Positions 1-8,803 are shown, counted from the first letter of the stretch. The stretch is 64,000 nucleotides of DNA from Megasphaera vaginalis (ex Bordigoni et al. 2020) (GCF_900240295.1 NZ_OEQB01000001.1:461352-525351), one strand, 5' to 3'. Notes: a model not told the origin generated them from the sequence alone. A program made the numbers and translations.

Positions 1-82
1 CAACGGCCTTTGTCGCCAGCACGGCCACAGCACGATCCGAAATGTGAATCGTGCCGAATTCGTTTTTTTCCGTCGTTTCCAT
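1..82 (-). CDS. Asp23/Gls24 family envelope stress protein (partial, N-terminus only)
   Basis: Only the first 27 codons are in the window; the gene runs off the left edge. The readable start is METTEKNEFGTIHI, followed by SDRAVAVLATKAV, which matches the opening of Asp23/Gls24 (YqhY-type) proteins, small cytoplasmic proteins linked to envelope homeostasis. The start is supported by a GGAGAAG ribosome-binding site just upstream. The position directly after efp is the usual Firmicute order (pepP-efp-yqhY-nusB), which strengthens a call made on little sequence. A hairpin at about 99-127 separates it from efp. Confidence 0.75.
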   Translation of the reverse strand, partial: METTEKNEFGTIHISDRAVAVLATKAV

Positions 83-98
83 AGTCTTCTCCATTCAC

Positions 99-127
99 AA
101 AAAGCGATGAGCATCTCATCGCTTTTC
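99..127 (-). terminator. Intrinsic terminator or attenuator between efp and asp23
   Basis: An 11-bp perfect stem (AAAGCGATGAG / CTCATCGCTTT) with a 3-nt loop is followed by a run of U in the minus-strand transcript. It sits between two co-directional genes, so it may only partly stop efp transcription. Confidence 0.75.
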
Positions 128-142
128 GGTACTGCTTATACG

Positions 143-700
143 TTATGCACGGCCCATGTACTGACCGGTTCTCGTGTCTATCTGGAGCACTTCCCCTTCA
201 TTGATGAAAAGCGGAACCTTGACGACATACCCCGTTTCCAATTTGGCCGGTTTACTGCCGCCCGTCGCCGTATCGCCGCGAACACCGGGATCCGTTTCGA
301 CGACCTTGAGTTCGACCGATGCCGGCAGGTCGATGCCGATGACCTTACCTTTGAACATCATGACCGAAACGGTCATTTCTTCTTTTAAGAAATTGATCGT
401 ATCGCCGATGCTGCCCTTATCCAATTCGATCTGTTCATACGTTTCGTTATCCATGAAGCAGTACATGCCTTCATTTTCATAGAGGTACTGCATCTGACGA
501 CGGTCAACGTGGCCGTCCTGTACTTTTTCGCCGGCATTCCACGTACGTTCAACGACGGCGCTCGTTTCCAGATTTTTGATTTTGGCCCGAACGAAGGCTG
601 CGCCCTTACCCGGCTTTACATGCTGGAATTCGACAACCTGCCATACTTGACCGTCAATCTCAATCGTTACACCCGGTCTGAAATCATTACTTGTAATCAT
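143..700 (-). CDS. efp: Translation elongation factor P
   Basis: Elongation factor P, 185 aa, the normal length. It binds the ribosome between P and E sites and relieves stalling at polyproline stretches. The N-terminal KOW-like domain carries the loop VKPGKGAAF with the tip lysine at residue 32, the position modified in many bacteria. The two C-terminal OB domains follow and the protein ends with the family-typical motif [12 protein letters not shown]. Upstream pepP ends 12 bp before it, so the two are probably co-transcribed. No modification enzyme (EpmA/YmfI type) is visible in this window. Confidence 0.98.
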   Translation of the reverse strand: MITSNDFRPGVTIEIDGQVWQVVEFQHVKPGKGAAFVRAKIKNLETSAVVERTWNAGEKVQDGHVDRRQMQYLYENEGMYCFMDNETYEQIELDKGSIGDTINFLKEEMTVSVMMFKGKVIGIDLPASVELKVVETDPGVRGDTATGGSKPAKLETGYVVKVPLFINEGEVLQIDTRTGQYMGRA

Positions 701-712
701 CTTTTCGTCCTC

Positions 713-1789
713 CTAAACCAATTCTATCAATTTTTTTGGGGTTTTCGTTACTATTTCACAGCCTTGAGCCGTTACGACAACGGAGTCCTCAATGCGGACG
801 CCGTATTTACCTTCTATGTACAGCCCCGGTTCGACCGTGACTATCATATTCTCTTCCAGCGTTCCTTGTGATCGCGGGGACAAAACAGGCTGTTCATGGA
901 CTTCCAAGCCCGTCCCGTGTCCTAAGGAATGCGTAAAATAGGCGGCTACGCCGCGTTCTTCAAAATACTGCCGCACGGCAGCGTCGACGTCGCGGCAGAC
1001 GGCCCCTGCCCTGACGGCAGCCACGCCGATCTCCTGAGCCGTCAAAACGGTTTCGTAAAACGCCCTCTGTTCTTCGCTGGCCCTGCCGACGACGACGGTG
1101 CGCGTCATGTCCGAATGGTAGCCGTCCCAAACGGCGCCGAAATCAAAAGTGACGAAATCGCCGTTTTCAATGACTTTAGGACTTGCCGCACCGTGCGGCA
1201 ATGCCGAACGCCGGCCGGAAGCCACGATCGTCACAAACGACTTTCCTTCCGAGCCGAGCAATAACATGCGGCTTTCCAGCTCGGCAGCCAATGCCTTTTC
1301 CGTTACGCCCGCCTTGATATACGGCAAAAGCTCGGCAAACGCCTTGTCGGCAATGGTGCAGGCTTTACGGGTCGCCGTTAATTCATGCGACTCCTTTACG
1401 GCGCGCAGCAAGGCCGTATCGACGCCTTCCCAAGTAAGTTCGCCGAGTTCGTTGACGGCTTCATAAAACGAATGCGTAAGAAAATCCGTTTCATAAGCCA
1501 GAATCGCGACATGAGCCGTACGGATCGTTTCCGCCACAGCCGCGGCAAGACTGCCTTCATGGTTTTTGACCGCATACCAGGCGCCGCTCTCGCCGGCAGC
1601 CTGTTCCGTATACCGGGAATCCGTCCAGAGAACGGCCGTATCCGCCGTTACGACAAGAGCTCCTTCACCGCCTGTAAAACCGCTGAAATACCGGAGGTTT
1701 TCCGGCTTTCGCAACAAGATGCCCTTAACGCTCCGTTCTCGCAGAAACGCACGTAATCGTATCAATCTTTTTTCAATCACATTTATCAC
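713..1789 (-). CDS. pepP: Xaa-Pro aminopeptidase (M24 family)
   Basis: 358-aa cytosolic metallopeptidase of the M24 family that removes an N-terminal residue preceding proline. The N-terminal creatinase-like domain (residues about 8-130) precedes the pita-bread catalytic domain. The metal ligands are visible: an Asp pair in TFDFGAVWDGYHSDMTR, a His in SLGHGTGLEVHEQP, a Glu in TVEPGLY and a Glu in GVRIEDSV. Pairing with efp is common in Firmicutes and suggests a shared theme of proline-containing peptides. A TATTAT-type -10 box lies just upstream. Confidence 0.95.
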   Translation of the reverse strand: MINVIEKRLIRLRAFLRERSVKGILLRKPENLRYFSGFTGGEGALVVTADTAVLWTDSRYTEQAAGESGAWYAVKNHEGSLAAAVAETIRTAHVAILAYETDFLTHSFYEAVNELGELTWEGVDTALLRAVKESHELTATRKACTIADKAFAELLPYIKAGVTEKALAAELESRMLLLGSEGKSFVTIVASGRRSALPHGAASPKVIENGDFVTFDFGAVWDGYHSDMTRTVVVGRASEEQRAFYETVLTAQEIGVAAVRAGAVCRDVDAAVRQYFEERGVAAYFTHSLGHGTGLEVHEQPVLSPRSQGTLEENMIVTVEPGLYIEGKYGVRIEDSVVVTAQGCEIVTKTPKKLIELV

Positions 1790-1867
1790 CTGGAATTATT
1801 AAATCATTATTCATAATACCACAGAACCGGTCGTTTGAATAGCTTTTCCATTCAATTCATGACAATA

Positions 1868-1896
1868 GCCGCTCCTGCGGAACAAGCAGAAGCGGC
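1868..1896 (-). terminator. Hairpin downstream of rsuA
   Basis: Stem GCCGCTCCTGC / GCAGAAGCGGC with one mismatch and a 7-nt loop. The U-run after it is poor (UAUUGU), so it is a weak terminator at best. Confidence 0.5.
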
Positions 1897-1930
1897 AAGA
1901 TACGAATCAAACGATTACTGCCGGCAGCGT

Positions 1931-2641
1931 TTAGCCGAAAGGCAGTTCCCTTTCTTCCTGCTGCAGGGACCGAAATGTCCCCGGCGCTAAGGATTCATCC
2001 AGCACCAACGCCCCGACGGACAACCGGTGCAAACGTTCCACAGTGAGACCGACAGCGGCGCACATCCGCTTTACCTGATGATATTTCCCTTCACAAACGG
2101 AAACGAGCAGTGTCTCCCCGCCTTTCCGCTCAGCCCGTGCCGGCAGACAACGGAGTCCGTCGGCCAAAACGACGCCGCTGTGAAAACGATCGTCAATATC
2201 GGCAGGAATTACGCCGGACACGACAGCCTCATACGTTTTAACGACGGCGCACTTCGGTGAAATGATCCGATGTGCCCACTGTCCGTCATCGGTAATCAGA
2301 AGCAACCCTGTCGTATCCTTGTCGAGCCGGCCTACCGGAAAAAGTCCGAGCCGACGCAAATCGGCAGGAAATAAATCGAGCACCGTCTCAGCAGTCGGAT
2401 CTGCCGTCGCCGAAAGGAGTCCGGCCGGCTTATGGAGCATAAAATAATGAAATTCTTCATATACTGCCGGCACGCCGTCGACAGTGACCGCGGCGGCCAT
2501 GTCGACTTTGACTGCGCTGTCACGGCAAAGAGCGCCGTCCACTCGGACATGCCCGCCTTTGCAAAGTTCCTTTACCTCGCGCCGCGTACCGAAACCGCTG
2601 TGCCCGAGCAATTTGTCGAGGCGCATCAATCGTTTGCTCAC
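1931..2641 (-). CDS. rsuA: 16S rRNA pseudouridine synthase (RsuA/RluE family)
   Basis: 236-aa pseudouridine synthase. An N-terminal S4 RNA-binding domain (MRLDKLLGHSGFGTRREVK) is followed by the catalytic domain with GRLDKDTTGLLLITDDG, where the Asp is the nucleophile; RsuA modifies U516 of 16S rRNA. I place the start at a GTG that overlaps the stop of the upstream phosphatase (GTGA) with GGGAGG upstream; an internal ATG five codons later (at MRLDK) is the alternative. The overlap implies translational coupling with the preceding cobC-like gene. Confidence 0.9.
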   Translation of the reverse strand: MSKRLMRLDKLLGHSGFGTRREVKELCKGGHVRVDGALCRDSAVKVDMAAAVTVDGVPAVYEEFHYFMLHKPAGLLSATADPTAETVLDLFPADLRRLGLFPVGRLDKDTTGLLLITDDGQWAHRIISPKCAVVKTYEAVVSGVIPADIDDRFHSGVVLADGLRCLPARAERKGGETLLVSVCEGKYHQVKRMCAAVGLTVERLHRLSVGALVLDESLAPGTFRSLQQEERELPFG

Positions 2642-3291
2642 AAGCTGTCCATATCCTCCCACTGTGCCTGATAACCGGTCATTCCTTCCAGGTGGTTCGT
2701 GCAATTCATCAGCGTCATCACGTTCTTTTCTCCGTAATATTCGATAATGTTAAAAGCCGTATTATACTGTTGGAAACACCAAATACGCGTCAGATCCAAT
2801 CCGAGCAGATCAAAGAGGATACAACGGATCGTAGCGCCGTGCGCAGCGATCAGCACGGCATCGCCGTCATGATGGCCGGCCAACAATTCACGCGTCTTTT
2901 TGCCGGCTCGTTCTTTTACTTGAGCAAAGGATTCGCCGCCATGAGCAGGCATCGTCCCGTTGGAATCATAGAACGCCTCAATCTCCCCGGGCCATTGCTC
3001 CGTAATTTCTTTATACGTATGACCTTCCCAGAGGCCAAAATTGATTTCCATCAGTTCTTTATGCGTTTCCACAGGCAAACCGTGCGGCGCGGCAACGATT
3101 TCCGCCGTCTTTTTTGCCCGTGACAGCGTACTGCTGTAAACCGCTGCAAAGGGCACATCTTTTAAAAATTCGCTCAAGCAGTTCGCCTGTTCGATACCGC
3201 GACGGTTCAGCGGCATATCCGTCGAACCCTGATACCACTGTTGCGCGTTTCCGTCTGTTTCACCATGACGAGCGAGGTAAAGTTTTATCAT
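2638..3291 (-). CDS. cobC: Histidine phosphatase, probable alpha-ribazole phosphatase (CobC-like)
   Basis: 217-aa histidine phosphatase with the RHGE signature at residues 8-11 and a second catalytic His in AAHGATIR. The segment ELMEINFGLWEGHTYKEI is typical of CobC/phosphoglycerate-mutase-like enzymes. Its position just downstream of cobU and cobS suggests removal of the phosphate from alpha-ribazole (or adenosylcobalamin) phosphate in nucleotide-loop assembly. Family members have many substrates, so the specific role rests on context. A 69-bp gap separates it from cobS. Confidence 0.75.
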   Translation of the reverse strand: MIKLYLARHGETDGNAQQWYQGSTDMPLNRRGIEQANCLSEFLKDVPFAAVYSSTLSRAKKTAEIVAAPHGLPVETHKELMEINFGLWEGHTYKEITEQWPGEIEAFYDSNGTMPAHGGESFAQVKERAGKKTRELLAGHHDGDAVLIAAHGATIRCILFDLLGLDLTRIWCFQQYNTAFNIIEYYGEKNVMTLMNCTNHLEGMTGYQAQWEDMDSL

Positions 3292-3360
3292 CCTTGCTGT
3301 CCTCCTTAAAACTTGAGTTATACATACATACCTGATTATATACTATGACCGTCGGAATAA

Positions 3361-4086
3361 CTAGGCTGCCGCGGCGAGCAAAAGTAATAATTCCGTAAAC
3401 TCCAGAACAGCGCCGTACGTATCGCCTGTCGTGCCGCCCAGAAGGCGAACCAGTTGCCGATTGGCCAACAGGGAGATCAATACGGCGCCGCCGAGGTAGA
3501 GCAGGTGTGCGGGACCGACGAAAACGATGGGAAGCAACGCCGGAATCAGCGCTCTGACCAGCGGATAGGACGGTCCGTACAAAGCAAAGGTCCGACCCAA
3601 TCCCGTCTCTCTGGCATAAGGGAAACAAAAGATACTGACCAACGTGCCGTACCGTGCCGCCGTCGGAACGCTGAGCAACACATAGGGCAGCGTGGCCGGC
3701 GCAATCGTATTGATGGAAACAAGCTTAAAGGCGGCCAGAAAGAAAAAGGCTATAACCCCGTTCGCGCCGACACGGCTGTCCTTCATGATTACCAACATCC
3801 GTTCCCGGCTGCGTCCGGAAAAAATGCCGTCTGCCGTATCCATATATCCGTCGGCGTGAAGCCCGCCGGTAAGCCAGAACCAGGCGGCCGTGACTAGGAG
3901 CGATAAGAGCAGGCCGGAAAAAACGTAACCGAGAGCATGATACAGCAGACAGAGAACGGCGCCAAGCAGCGTCCCGACCAAGGGGAACCAAACGACGGAA
4001 CGGCCGAAATCGGCATCGGACCATGTTGTTTGCTTCACCACCGTAAGCCGTGACAAGAATTGAAGTGCCATAAAAAATGACTTCAT
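3361..4086 (-). CDS. cobS: Adenosylcobinamide-GDP ribazoletransferase (cobalamin synthase)
   Basis: 241-aa integral membrane enzyme that joins adenosylcobinamide-GDP to alpha-ribazole (phosphate), the last assembly step of the cobalamin lower loop. The family motif GGLHADGYMDTADGIF with three acidic residues, then GRSRERMLVIMKDSRVGANG, is intact, and several hydrophobic helices follow. The start codon overlaps the stop of cobU (ATGA), so the two are translationally coupled. Confidence 0.96.
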   Translation of the reverse strand: MKSFFMALQFLSRLTVVKQTTWSDADFGRSVVWFPLVGTLLGAVLCLLYHALGYVFSGLLLSLLVTAAWFWLTGGLHADGYMDTADGIFSGRSRERMLVIMKDSRVGANGVIAFFFLAAFKLVSINTIAPATLPYVLLSVPTAARYGTLVSIFCFPYARETGLGRTFALYGPSYPLVRALIPALLPIVFVGPAHLLYLGGAVLISLLANRQLVRLLGGTTGDTYGAVLEFTELLLLLAAAA

Positions 4087-4655
4087 CGCTCCGCCTCCGG
4101 CAACAGAACCTGACGACTCTTGATCTCCAGCGTGATACCGGCAACGGAAAGATAGACTGCGTCGGCGGCTGCCGCGACACGTTGATTCATCAGGCCGGAC
4201 AGGTCACGGTAAAAACGACTCAATTTTTCCATCGGCACGATGCCGCCGCCTACTTCATTCGTCACGAAGATGACGGTTTTACCGGAAGCAGCCGCAGCGG
4301 CCAAAAGAGAGTCGACTTCAGCCAGTGCCCGTTCTGCAGCCATATCTTCCGGCAGTGACCGATGGAAAAACAGCCAATTCGACAAGTAAACGGTCAGGCA
4401 GTCGATGAGCGCCGCATCTACGGCGGTCAGGATCTGCGGCAGTCGTTCCGCCAGTCGCTGCGGCACCTCGAAGGTCCGCCACGATTGCGGCCGCCGTTCC
4501 TGATGCCGCTTGATCCGCCGCCCCATTTCCGCGTCATCATTCACGGCTGTAGCGATATATCCTTTGGTGCCGTCACACAGGGCCAACAGTCTCTCGGCAA
4601 AATTACTTTTACCGCTGCGTGCACCGCCGGTAACCAAAATCAATCTCTTTTCCAT
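4083..4655 (-). CDS. cobU: Adenosylcobinamide kinase / adenosylcobinamide-phosphate guanylyltransferase
   Basis: 190-aa bifunctional enzyme that phosphorylates adenosylcobinamide and then transfers GMP to it. The P-loop VTGGARSGKSNFAE is at residues 8-21, and the RRPQSWRTFEVP segment supplies the conserved region that follows the GTP site. It is first in the cobU-cobS-cobC unit. I see no cobalamin-riboswitch B12 box in the short gap between this gene and the moaB terminator. Confidence 0.96.
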   Translation of the reverse strand: MEKRLILVTGGARSGKSNFAERLLALCDGTKGYIATAVNDDAEMGRRIKRHQERRPQSWRTFEVPQRLAERLPQILTAVDAALIDCLTVYLSNWLFFHRSLPEDMAAERALAEVDSLLAAAAASGKTVIFVTNEVGGGIVPMEKLSRFYRDLSGLMNQRVAAAADAVYLSVAGITLEIKSRQVLLPEAER

Positions 4656-4691
4656 ATATTGCTCCTCTCACCGTTCCGCACAATGCGGACA

Positions 4692-4727
4692 GAGAAACAG
4701 CAGGTCCTACTGCACCTGCTGTTTCTC
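4692..4727 (-). terminator. Terminator of moaB
   Basis: Perfect 14-bp stem (GAGAAACAGCAGGT and its complement) with an 8-nt loop, just after the moaB stop. Confidence 0.85.
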
Positions 4728-4728
4728 C

Positions 4729-5220
4729 CTATTTATTGATTTCATCCTTCAAATGATTCATTTCCGGAATAATGATCTTTTCCATGCCGAGCTTAATAAT
4801 ATTCGGTTGACCAGGCAGGCAGAAGGTCAGACATTGATGAATGACGCCGGCTGCCGACCGATACGCCAACGCCTGTACGCCGCAGGCGCGGCGATACGCA
4901 AAAAGCGCCAGCATGCCGCTGAATTCGGGAATCTCCTTATCAAACATCGGCCGTACCGTTTCCAAGGTGACATCCCGCTTGGCAATCCCCGTTCCGCCGC
5001 TCGTGATGACCACGTCAACACTGCAAACCCACTCATGAATATGGCTTTCAATCGCCTCTCTGTCATCCTTGACGATAGCATAATCGACGACTTGGTGACC
5101 GGCGGCCATCAATGCCGACTGGATCATCAGCCCGTTCGTATCGTCAGAAAAGGTGCGGCTGTTGCTGATCGTCAAAATGGCCACACGCAGAGGTCTCTCT
5201 TCCGTTTGCCGTTTACTCAA
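4729..5220 (-). CDS. moaB: MoaB/MogA-family molybdopterin protein
   Basis: 163-aa protein of the MoaB/MogA fold that binds molybdopterin; MogA-type members adenylylate it before molybdenum insertion. The signature TSGGTGIAKRDVT and the segment PEFSGML are present. I choose a TTG start (LSKRQTEERP) because GGGGGAG lies 5 nt upstream; a longer reading frame upstream lacks such support. It is a single gene closed by its own terminator. No other molybdenum cofactor gene is in the window, and MoaB-type members can be of uncertain activity. Confidence 0.85.
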   Translation of the reverse strand: MSKRQTEERPLRVAILTISNSRTFSDDTNGLMIQSALMAAGHQVVDYAIVKDDREAIESHIHEWVCSVDVVITSGGTGIAKRDVTLETVRPMFDKEIPEFSGMLALFAYRRACGVQALAYRSAAGVIHQCLTFCLPGQPNIIKLGMEKIIIPEMNHLKDEINK

Positions 5221-5333
5221 TACGACTCCCCCTTTTTCCGGGCCCGCACCGGCCGCGCAGCTGCACCCCGGCAAACCCAATGCCGCCTGCAGGCGGCAAA
5301 ATCATTTCTTTCGCTTCCCATCTCAAACCTATC

Positions 5334-5342
5334 TGGTATAAT
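5334..5342 (+). promoter_or_regulatory. Extended -10 promoter of the exonuclease-like gene
   Basis: TGGTATAAT, an extended -10 element, with no convincing -35. It would give a leader of about 150 nt before the chosen start at 5502. A short GC palindrome (TGCCGCCTGCAGGCGGCA) lies about 40 bp upstream. Confidence 0.55.
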
Positions 5343-5501
5343 AAGTATAACAAAAACGAGACTGTACTTACAGTACCCTTCATTACTTTTATGGAAATTA
5401 CCGCTCTATCCCCCGAACCGCAGCTGCAAACGGCTACAGACCGCAGCGGCCGCGAGACTACTGCCGCCTTTTCTCCCGGCTTTCCAAAGGACTTGATATT
5501 C

Positions 5502-6476
5502 ATGAATTCACTGCTCAATTTCGCCGGCGCCGCCATCGCGCTGCTCTTCATTGCCGCGGTTTTTTATTCGCTTCTGTCTACCATGAAAAAGCGCCGCAAC
5601 GAAGGGAAGGCAAAAAAAGAATTGTCTACGAAACAACACGTCGTCGTAACGGATCTGCACCAATACGATATTCAGCCGAAGAACGGCTATTACCGCTACG
5701 ACATTGAAGAAACGACATATGTCAAACGATTCCCCCGCCGCTTTACGGCCATCTCTCTGGAACTGGCGTCTAATCAGCCCTATTCGATCTGTCTCATCGG
5801 TTTCGCAGAATACGAAGATAACGAATTGAAGGATCAGCATTATTTCTATGTCCGTCCGCCTGAAAACGACCTGTCCATGGTCCAATGTGCCGATCTGACT
5901 TGGGAATCGCTAAGTAAAGCTGATGAATTCGGCGAATATTGGCAAGCCGGCATGAACCGCTATTTTGAAAATACGATCCTCGTCGCTCATAACGCGCCAT
6001 TCGTTATGGGCTGTATTTTCCATGCACTGAAAATTTACGGCATTGAAGCTCCCGTCTGCCGCTTTATTGATACGCTGGAGATTGCCAGAAAATCCTATCA
6101 TTTCACAACCAATACGCTGGAATCGATTTGCAGCGAAATGGATATTGACGTCGAACGGCATAATTCTCTCAGCGAAGCTGCCGCCATCGGGCAGTTTCTC
6201 TTGCTGTCCCATCAGGATTATCCCGTATCTCTGCCGCGCATATGCTATCTAAACGGAACACCGACGGAAACGGAAATCATGGCCGCCGCCGTCGCCGCCG
6301 TCGAACGGGAAGAAGAGACGGCGGCAGTAATGTTTGCGCCGCTGCCGTCGTCACCGGAACTGCTGCAGCGCCTTCTCGACAAGAACTATATCACTGCCGG
6401 CAAAAAGGCAGACACGTACTACGCCACCGACGAGGGGCTCGACTTCTCCGAGTCCGTCGATAAGGGCAACAAATGA
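5502..6476 (+). CDS. Membrane-anchored DEDD exonuclease-fold protein, probably inactive
   Basis: 324 aa. Residues 5-25 form an N-terminal membrane anchor, followed by a basic linker and, from about 80 to 235, a domain with the layout of the DnaQ/RNase T exonuclease fold (EXOIII). Compared with the family, the first acidic motif reads SLE instead of DxE (residues 85-87), the HNAxFD motif reads HNAPFV (163-168) and the last motif reads HNSLSEA with Glu in place of Asp (220-226). Three acidic metal ligands are therefore replaced or altered. I infer a nucleic-acid-binding or vestigial role. Start chosen at the ATG after AAAGGA, which creates the clean membrane anchor. Confidence 0.75.
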   Translation: MNSLLNFAGAAIALLFIAAVFYSLLSTMKKRRNEGKAKKELSTKQHVVVTDLHQYDIQPKNGYYRYDIEETTYVKRFPRRFTAISLELASNQPYSICLIGFAEYEDNELKDQHYFYVRPPENDLSMVQCADLTWESLSKADEFGEYWQAGMNRYFENTILVAHNAPFVMGCIFHALKIYGIEAPVCRFIDTLEIARKSYHFTTNTLESICSEMDIDVERHNSLSEAAAIGQFLLLSHQDYPVSLPRICYLNGTPTETEIMAAAVAAVEREEETAAVMFAPLPSSPELLQRLLDKNYITAGKKADTYYATDEGLDFSESVDKGNK

Positions 6477-6541
6477 CTGCAACCGCCGAGCCGCCATAAC
6501 CGGCTGTCGATTTAATCGGATACTGGCGAAAACACACAGAA

Positions 6542-6574
6542 AAAACGGAGCGTCCATCGGACGCTCCGTTTTTT
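6542..6574. terminator. Bidirectional terminator
   Basis: Perfect 10-bp stem CGGAGCGTCC / GGACGCTCCG with A-run and T-run on either side, between two convergent genes. Confidence 0.95.
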
Positions 6575-6606
6575 ATCATGATGAACTGTCTCTGTCCGCG
6601 ACTCTT

Positions 6607-7275
6607 TCACCGAATCCATTGCACGACATCATCTTGCTGCTGGCGCGTTTTCGGACGGTGATCGCCGCTGCGATAACCGAACGAGACCATGACGGAAACG
6701 CCGAAATGTTCCCTGTCGAGAACGCCTTTTTCCGCCAACATGGCTTCAACCTTTTCCCGATCGAAGCCTTCAATCGGGCAGGCATCCACGCCGAGCAGCG
6801 CCGCCGTCATCAACATGTCCGCCAAGGCGATATATGTCTGCTTGCAAGCCCAGTCGAACATGGCCCGATCACTTTCCAACAGCTTAAAATCATTTTTCTG
6901 AAAATTTTCGAATCCCTTTCGCCTGGCTGCGCCGATATCGTCGGGAAATTGCTGAATATCCTTCATTATATGGGTAATATAGGGAGAAGCATAGTTCATA
7001 TCAACAGCCTTGCGAGCTAAAATAACGACCAAATGACTGGCGCCTTCGAGACTGTTGCGGGCGCCCCAGGCAATCGGATAGAGGGCATCTTTGACATCTT
7101 GCCGTTCGATAACCAAAAAACGCCACGGCTCATAACCGAAAGAACTCGGCGAAAGGCGAGCCGCTTCCAAAATCGTGTGGAAATCAGCATCCGAGACCTG
7201 TTTATTTTTGTCATACTTCTTACAAGCAAACCGATATTGCAAAGCATCTGTAATTTTCTTTCCTATATCATTCAT
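6607..7275 (-). CDS. Nitroreductase-family NAD(P)H oxidoreductase
   Basis: 222-aa FMN-dependent nitroreductase (NfsB-like). Seen: the N-terminal FMN-phosphate contact YRFACKKYDK, the segment LSPSSFGYEPWRFLVI, and near the C-terminus GVDACPIEGFDREKV and SFGYRS. Such enzymes reduce nitro groups or quinones in the cytosol; the physiological substrate is unknown. It has a good GGAAGGAG ribosome-binding site and lies 20 bp after a J-domain-like gene in the same direction. Confidence 0.9.
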   Translation of the reverse strand: MNDIGKKITDALQYRFACKKYDKNKQVSDADFHTILEAARLSPSSFGYEPWRFLVIERQDVKDALYPIAWGARNSLEGASHLVVILARKAVDMNYASPYITHIMKDIQQFPDDIGAARRKGFENFQKNDFKLLESDRAMFDWACKQTYIALADMLMTAALLGVDACPIEGFDREKVEAMLAEKGVLDREHFGVSVMVSFGYRSGDHRPKTRQQQDDVVQWIR

Positions 7276-7295
7276 AGTACGATCTCCTTCCGTTT

Positions 7296-8120
7296 TCAGC
7301 TTACAGGCCCCATCGGCGCCTGAAGCAGCGCCAACGTCGCCGTCAGTTCTCTGATATACGCTTCGTATTGTTCAATGAGATGATACAACTCGTCTGTTTT
7401 CCGATCCTGGAGCGCCTCACTGTGCAGCAGCTCTTCCATCGTAAACGGATAGGCATTGGCCAAAGCCGCCAGTTTTTCTTTATACGCTTCGATGCGGCCA
7501 TCTATCTTGGCAATGCGCCGTTCCAAAGCTGTAGCATCGCCCGCCTCCGGTTGCGCCGCAGTGAGAGACTCCTGATCGGCAAGAACCGTCAGTTCTCTGA
7601 GCCGCTCCAAATCGCCCCGCTGATAAGCCTGAACGACTTGCTTCCACAAAGAACGGATCGCTTCCGTATCGCTGAAACGAACGGCGGGATGGACCGCCTT
7701 GACTGCCTGCCGATAAAGGCGCTGCAAGTCCCGATCCTGTTCTTCACTCAGCCAGGGCGCCGCCAGATACGTTGCGGCCTCTTCCTGCTTGGCCGCCATT
7801 TCGACAAGCTTATCCCGATACCCTTTCAGCGACAGCGCCAAAGCTTTGGCAATTTCCGTCTTGTCAGGCTTTTCGCCTTTGCCGACGTACTGCTTGGACA
7901 ATTCGATTTCTTTTTTGATTCCTTCCGAAATGACATACAAACCGAAAACTTTCTGTTCCAGCTTGCCGATTGTACGGAGATAGCGTGCCTCCAAATAAGG
8001 ACCGTCATGAAAACGGCGCGTATCGTATTGCTGAATGACGGCAGCCAATTCGGCAACTTTTTCCTTATTCCTGTTTTTAAGCTGTTCTATCACTTCTGCC
8101 GAACCGTTCATCATCTTCAT
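7296..8120 (-). CDS. Coiled-coil protein with a degenerate J-like domain
   Basis: 274 aa, mostly helical and charged, no signal peptide. The central part (about 127-170) reads LQRLYRQAVKAVHPAVRF followed by WKQVVQAYQRGDLERL. This resembles J-domain-like proteins of Firmicutes, in which a J domain precedes a helical segment, but HPD is HPA here, so stimulation of DnaK is unlikely. Both ends are predicted coiled coil. Function unknown. It probably shares a transcript with the nitroreductase. Confidence 0.7.
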   Translation of the reverse strand: MKMMNGSAEVIEQLKNRNKEKVAELAAVIQQYDTRRFHDGPYLEARYLRTIGKLEQKVFGLYVISEGIKKEIELSKQYVGKGEKPDKTEIAKALALSLKGYRDKLVEMAAKQEEAATYLAAPWLSEEQDRDLQRLYRQAVKAVHPAVRFSDTEAIRSLWKQVVQAYQRGDLERLRELTVLADQESLTAAQPEAGDATALERRIAKIDGRIEAYKEKLAALANAYPFTMEELLHSEALQDRKTDELYHLIEQYEAYIRELTATLALLQAPMGPVS

Positions 8121-8202
8121 CTCACTCTACCTAGCAGGCTTGAAAAACAACGTCTTTTCTTTGCCCTTCTATAGTATACCATAATTCTCCATTTAAGGAT
8201 AC

Positions 8203-8242
8203 AAAAAAAGAATCTCCCCGGCGTACAAGGAAGATTCTTTTT
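8203..8242 (-). terminator. Terminator of the phosphoribosyltransferase gene
   Basis: Stem built on AAAGAATCT / AGATTCTTT with a GC-rich loop and a U-run in the minus-strand transcript. Confidence 0.8.
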
Positions 8243-8251
8243 GCCCATTGC

Positions 8252-8803
8252 TTATTCCGCGTCAAAAAGAGGCAGCTTTTCCAAATAAATGATATCCTGC
8301 CGCATCGCCGCGTCGCCCTCCGCCAGGATCGCCGCTTTGCCGATGATCTCGGCTCCGGCTTTTTCGGCCAATTCGGCCAGCGCTCTCATCGACCCGCCTG
8401 TGCTGATGACATCGTCAAGGAGAAGAGTTTTCTTGTTGCGGATCAAGGCAATATCCGTATCCATCAGACAGAGCATCTGTTTCCCCTGCGTCGTAATCGA
8501 TTCGTCTTCCACAATTAACGGATTTTCCATATAGGCCTTAACCGATTTGCGGGCAATGACATACCGCTTCATACCGAGGATACGCGCCATTTCGGCAGCC
8601 AACGGAATCCCCTTCGTTTCCGCCGTCATCAGTACTTCCGTATCGGCAGGAATCTTTTTTACCATCTCTTTCGCCGTATTTTCCACGATTTCCGTATCGC
8701 CGAGAATCACGAATCCGGCGATCGCCAATTTGTCCGTCACGTTCAAAATGGGCAACTGCCGTGTGCAGCCTGCCACATGGAGCTCATAATATCGCTTTGC
8801 CAA
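8252..8803 (-). CDS. Phosphoribosyltransferase-family protein (adenine PRT-like)
   Basis: 183-aa type I phosphoribosyltransferase. The PRPP-binding signature LLLDDVISTGGSM is at about residues 120-132, and an Apt-like segment TAETKGIPLAAEMARILGM precedes it. It probably moves a phosphoribosyl group to or from a purine; the exact base cannot be read from the sequence. I choose a TTG start (LAKRYYELHVAG), preceded by GAGGTG at 8 nt, over the longer frame. Confidence 0.8.
   Translation of the reverse strand: MAKRYYELHVAGCTRQLPILNVTDKLAIAGFVILGDTEIVENTAKEMVKKIPADTEVLMTAETKGIPLAAEMARILGMKRYVIARKSVKAYMENPLIVEDESITTQGKQMLCLMDTDIALIRNKKTLLLDDVISTGGSMRALAELAEKAGAEIIGKAAILAEGDAAMRQDIIYLEKLPLFDAE

Noticed and set aside
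4510..5496. Plus-strand frame of 328 codons across cobU and moaB
   Set aside because: Runs through two conserved minus-strand genes and a terminator; no domain.
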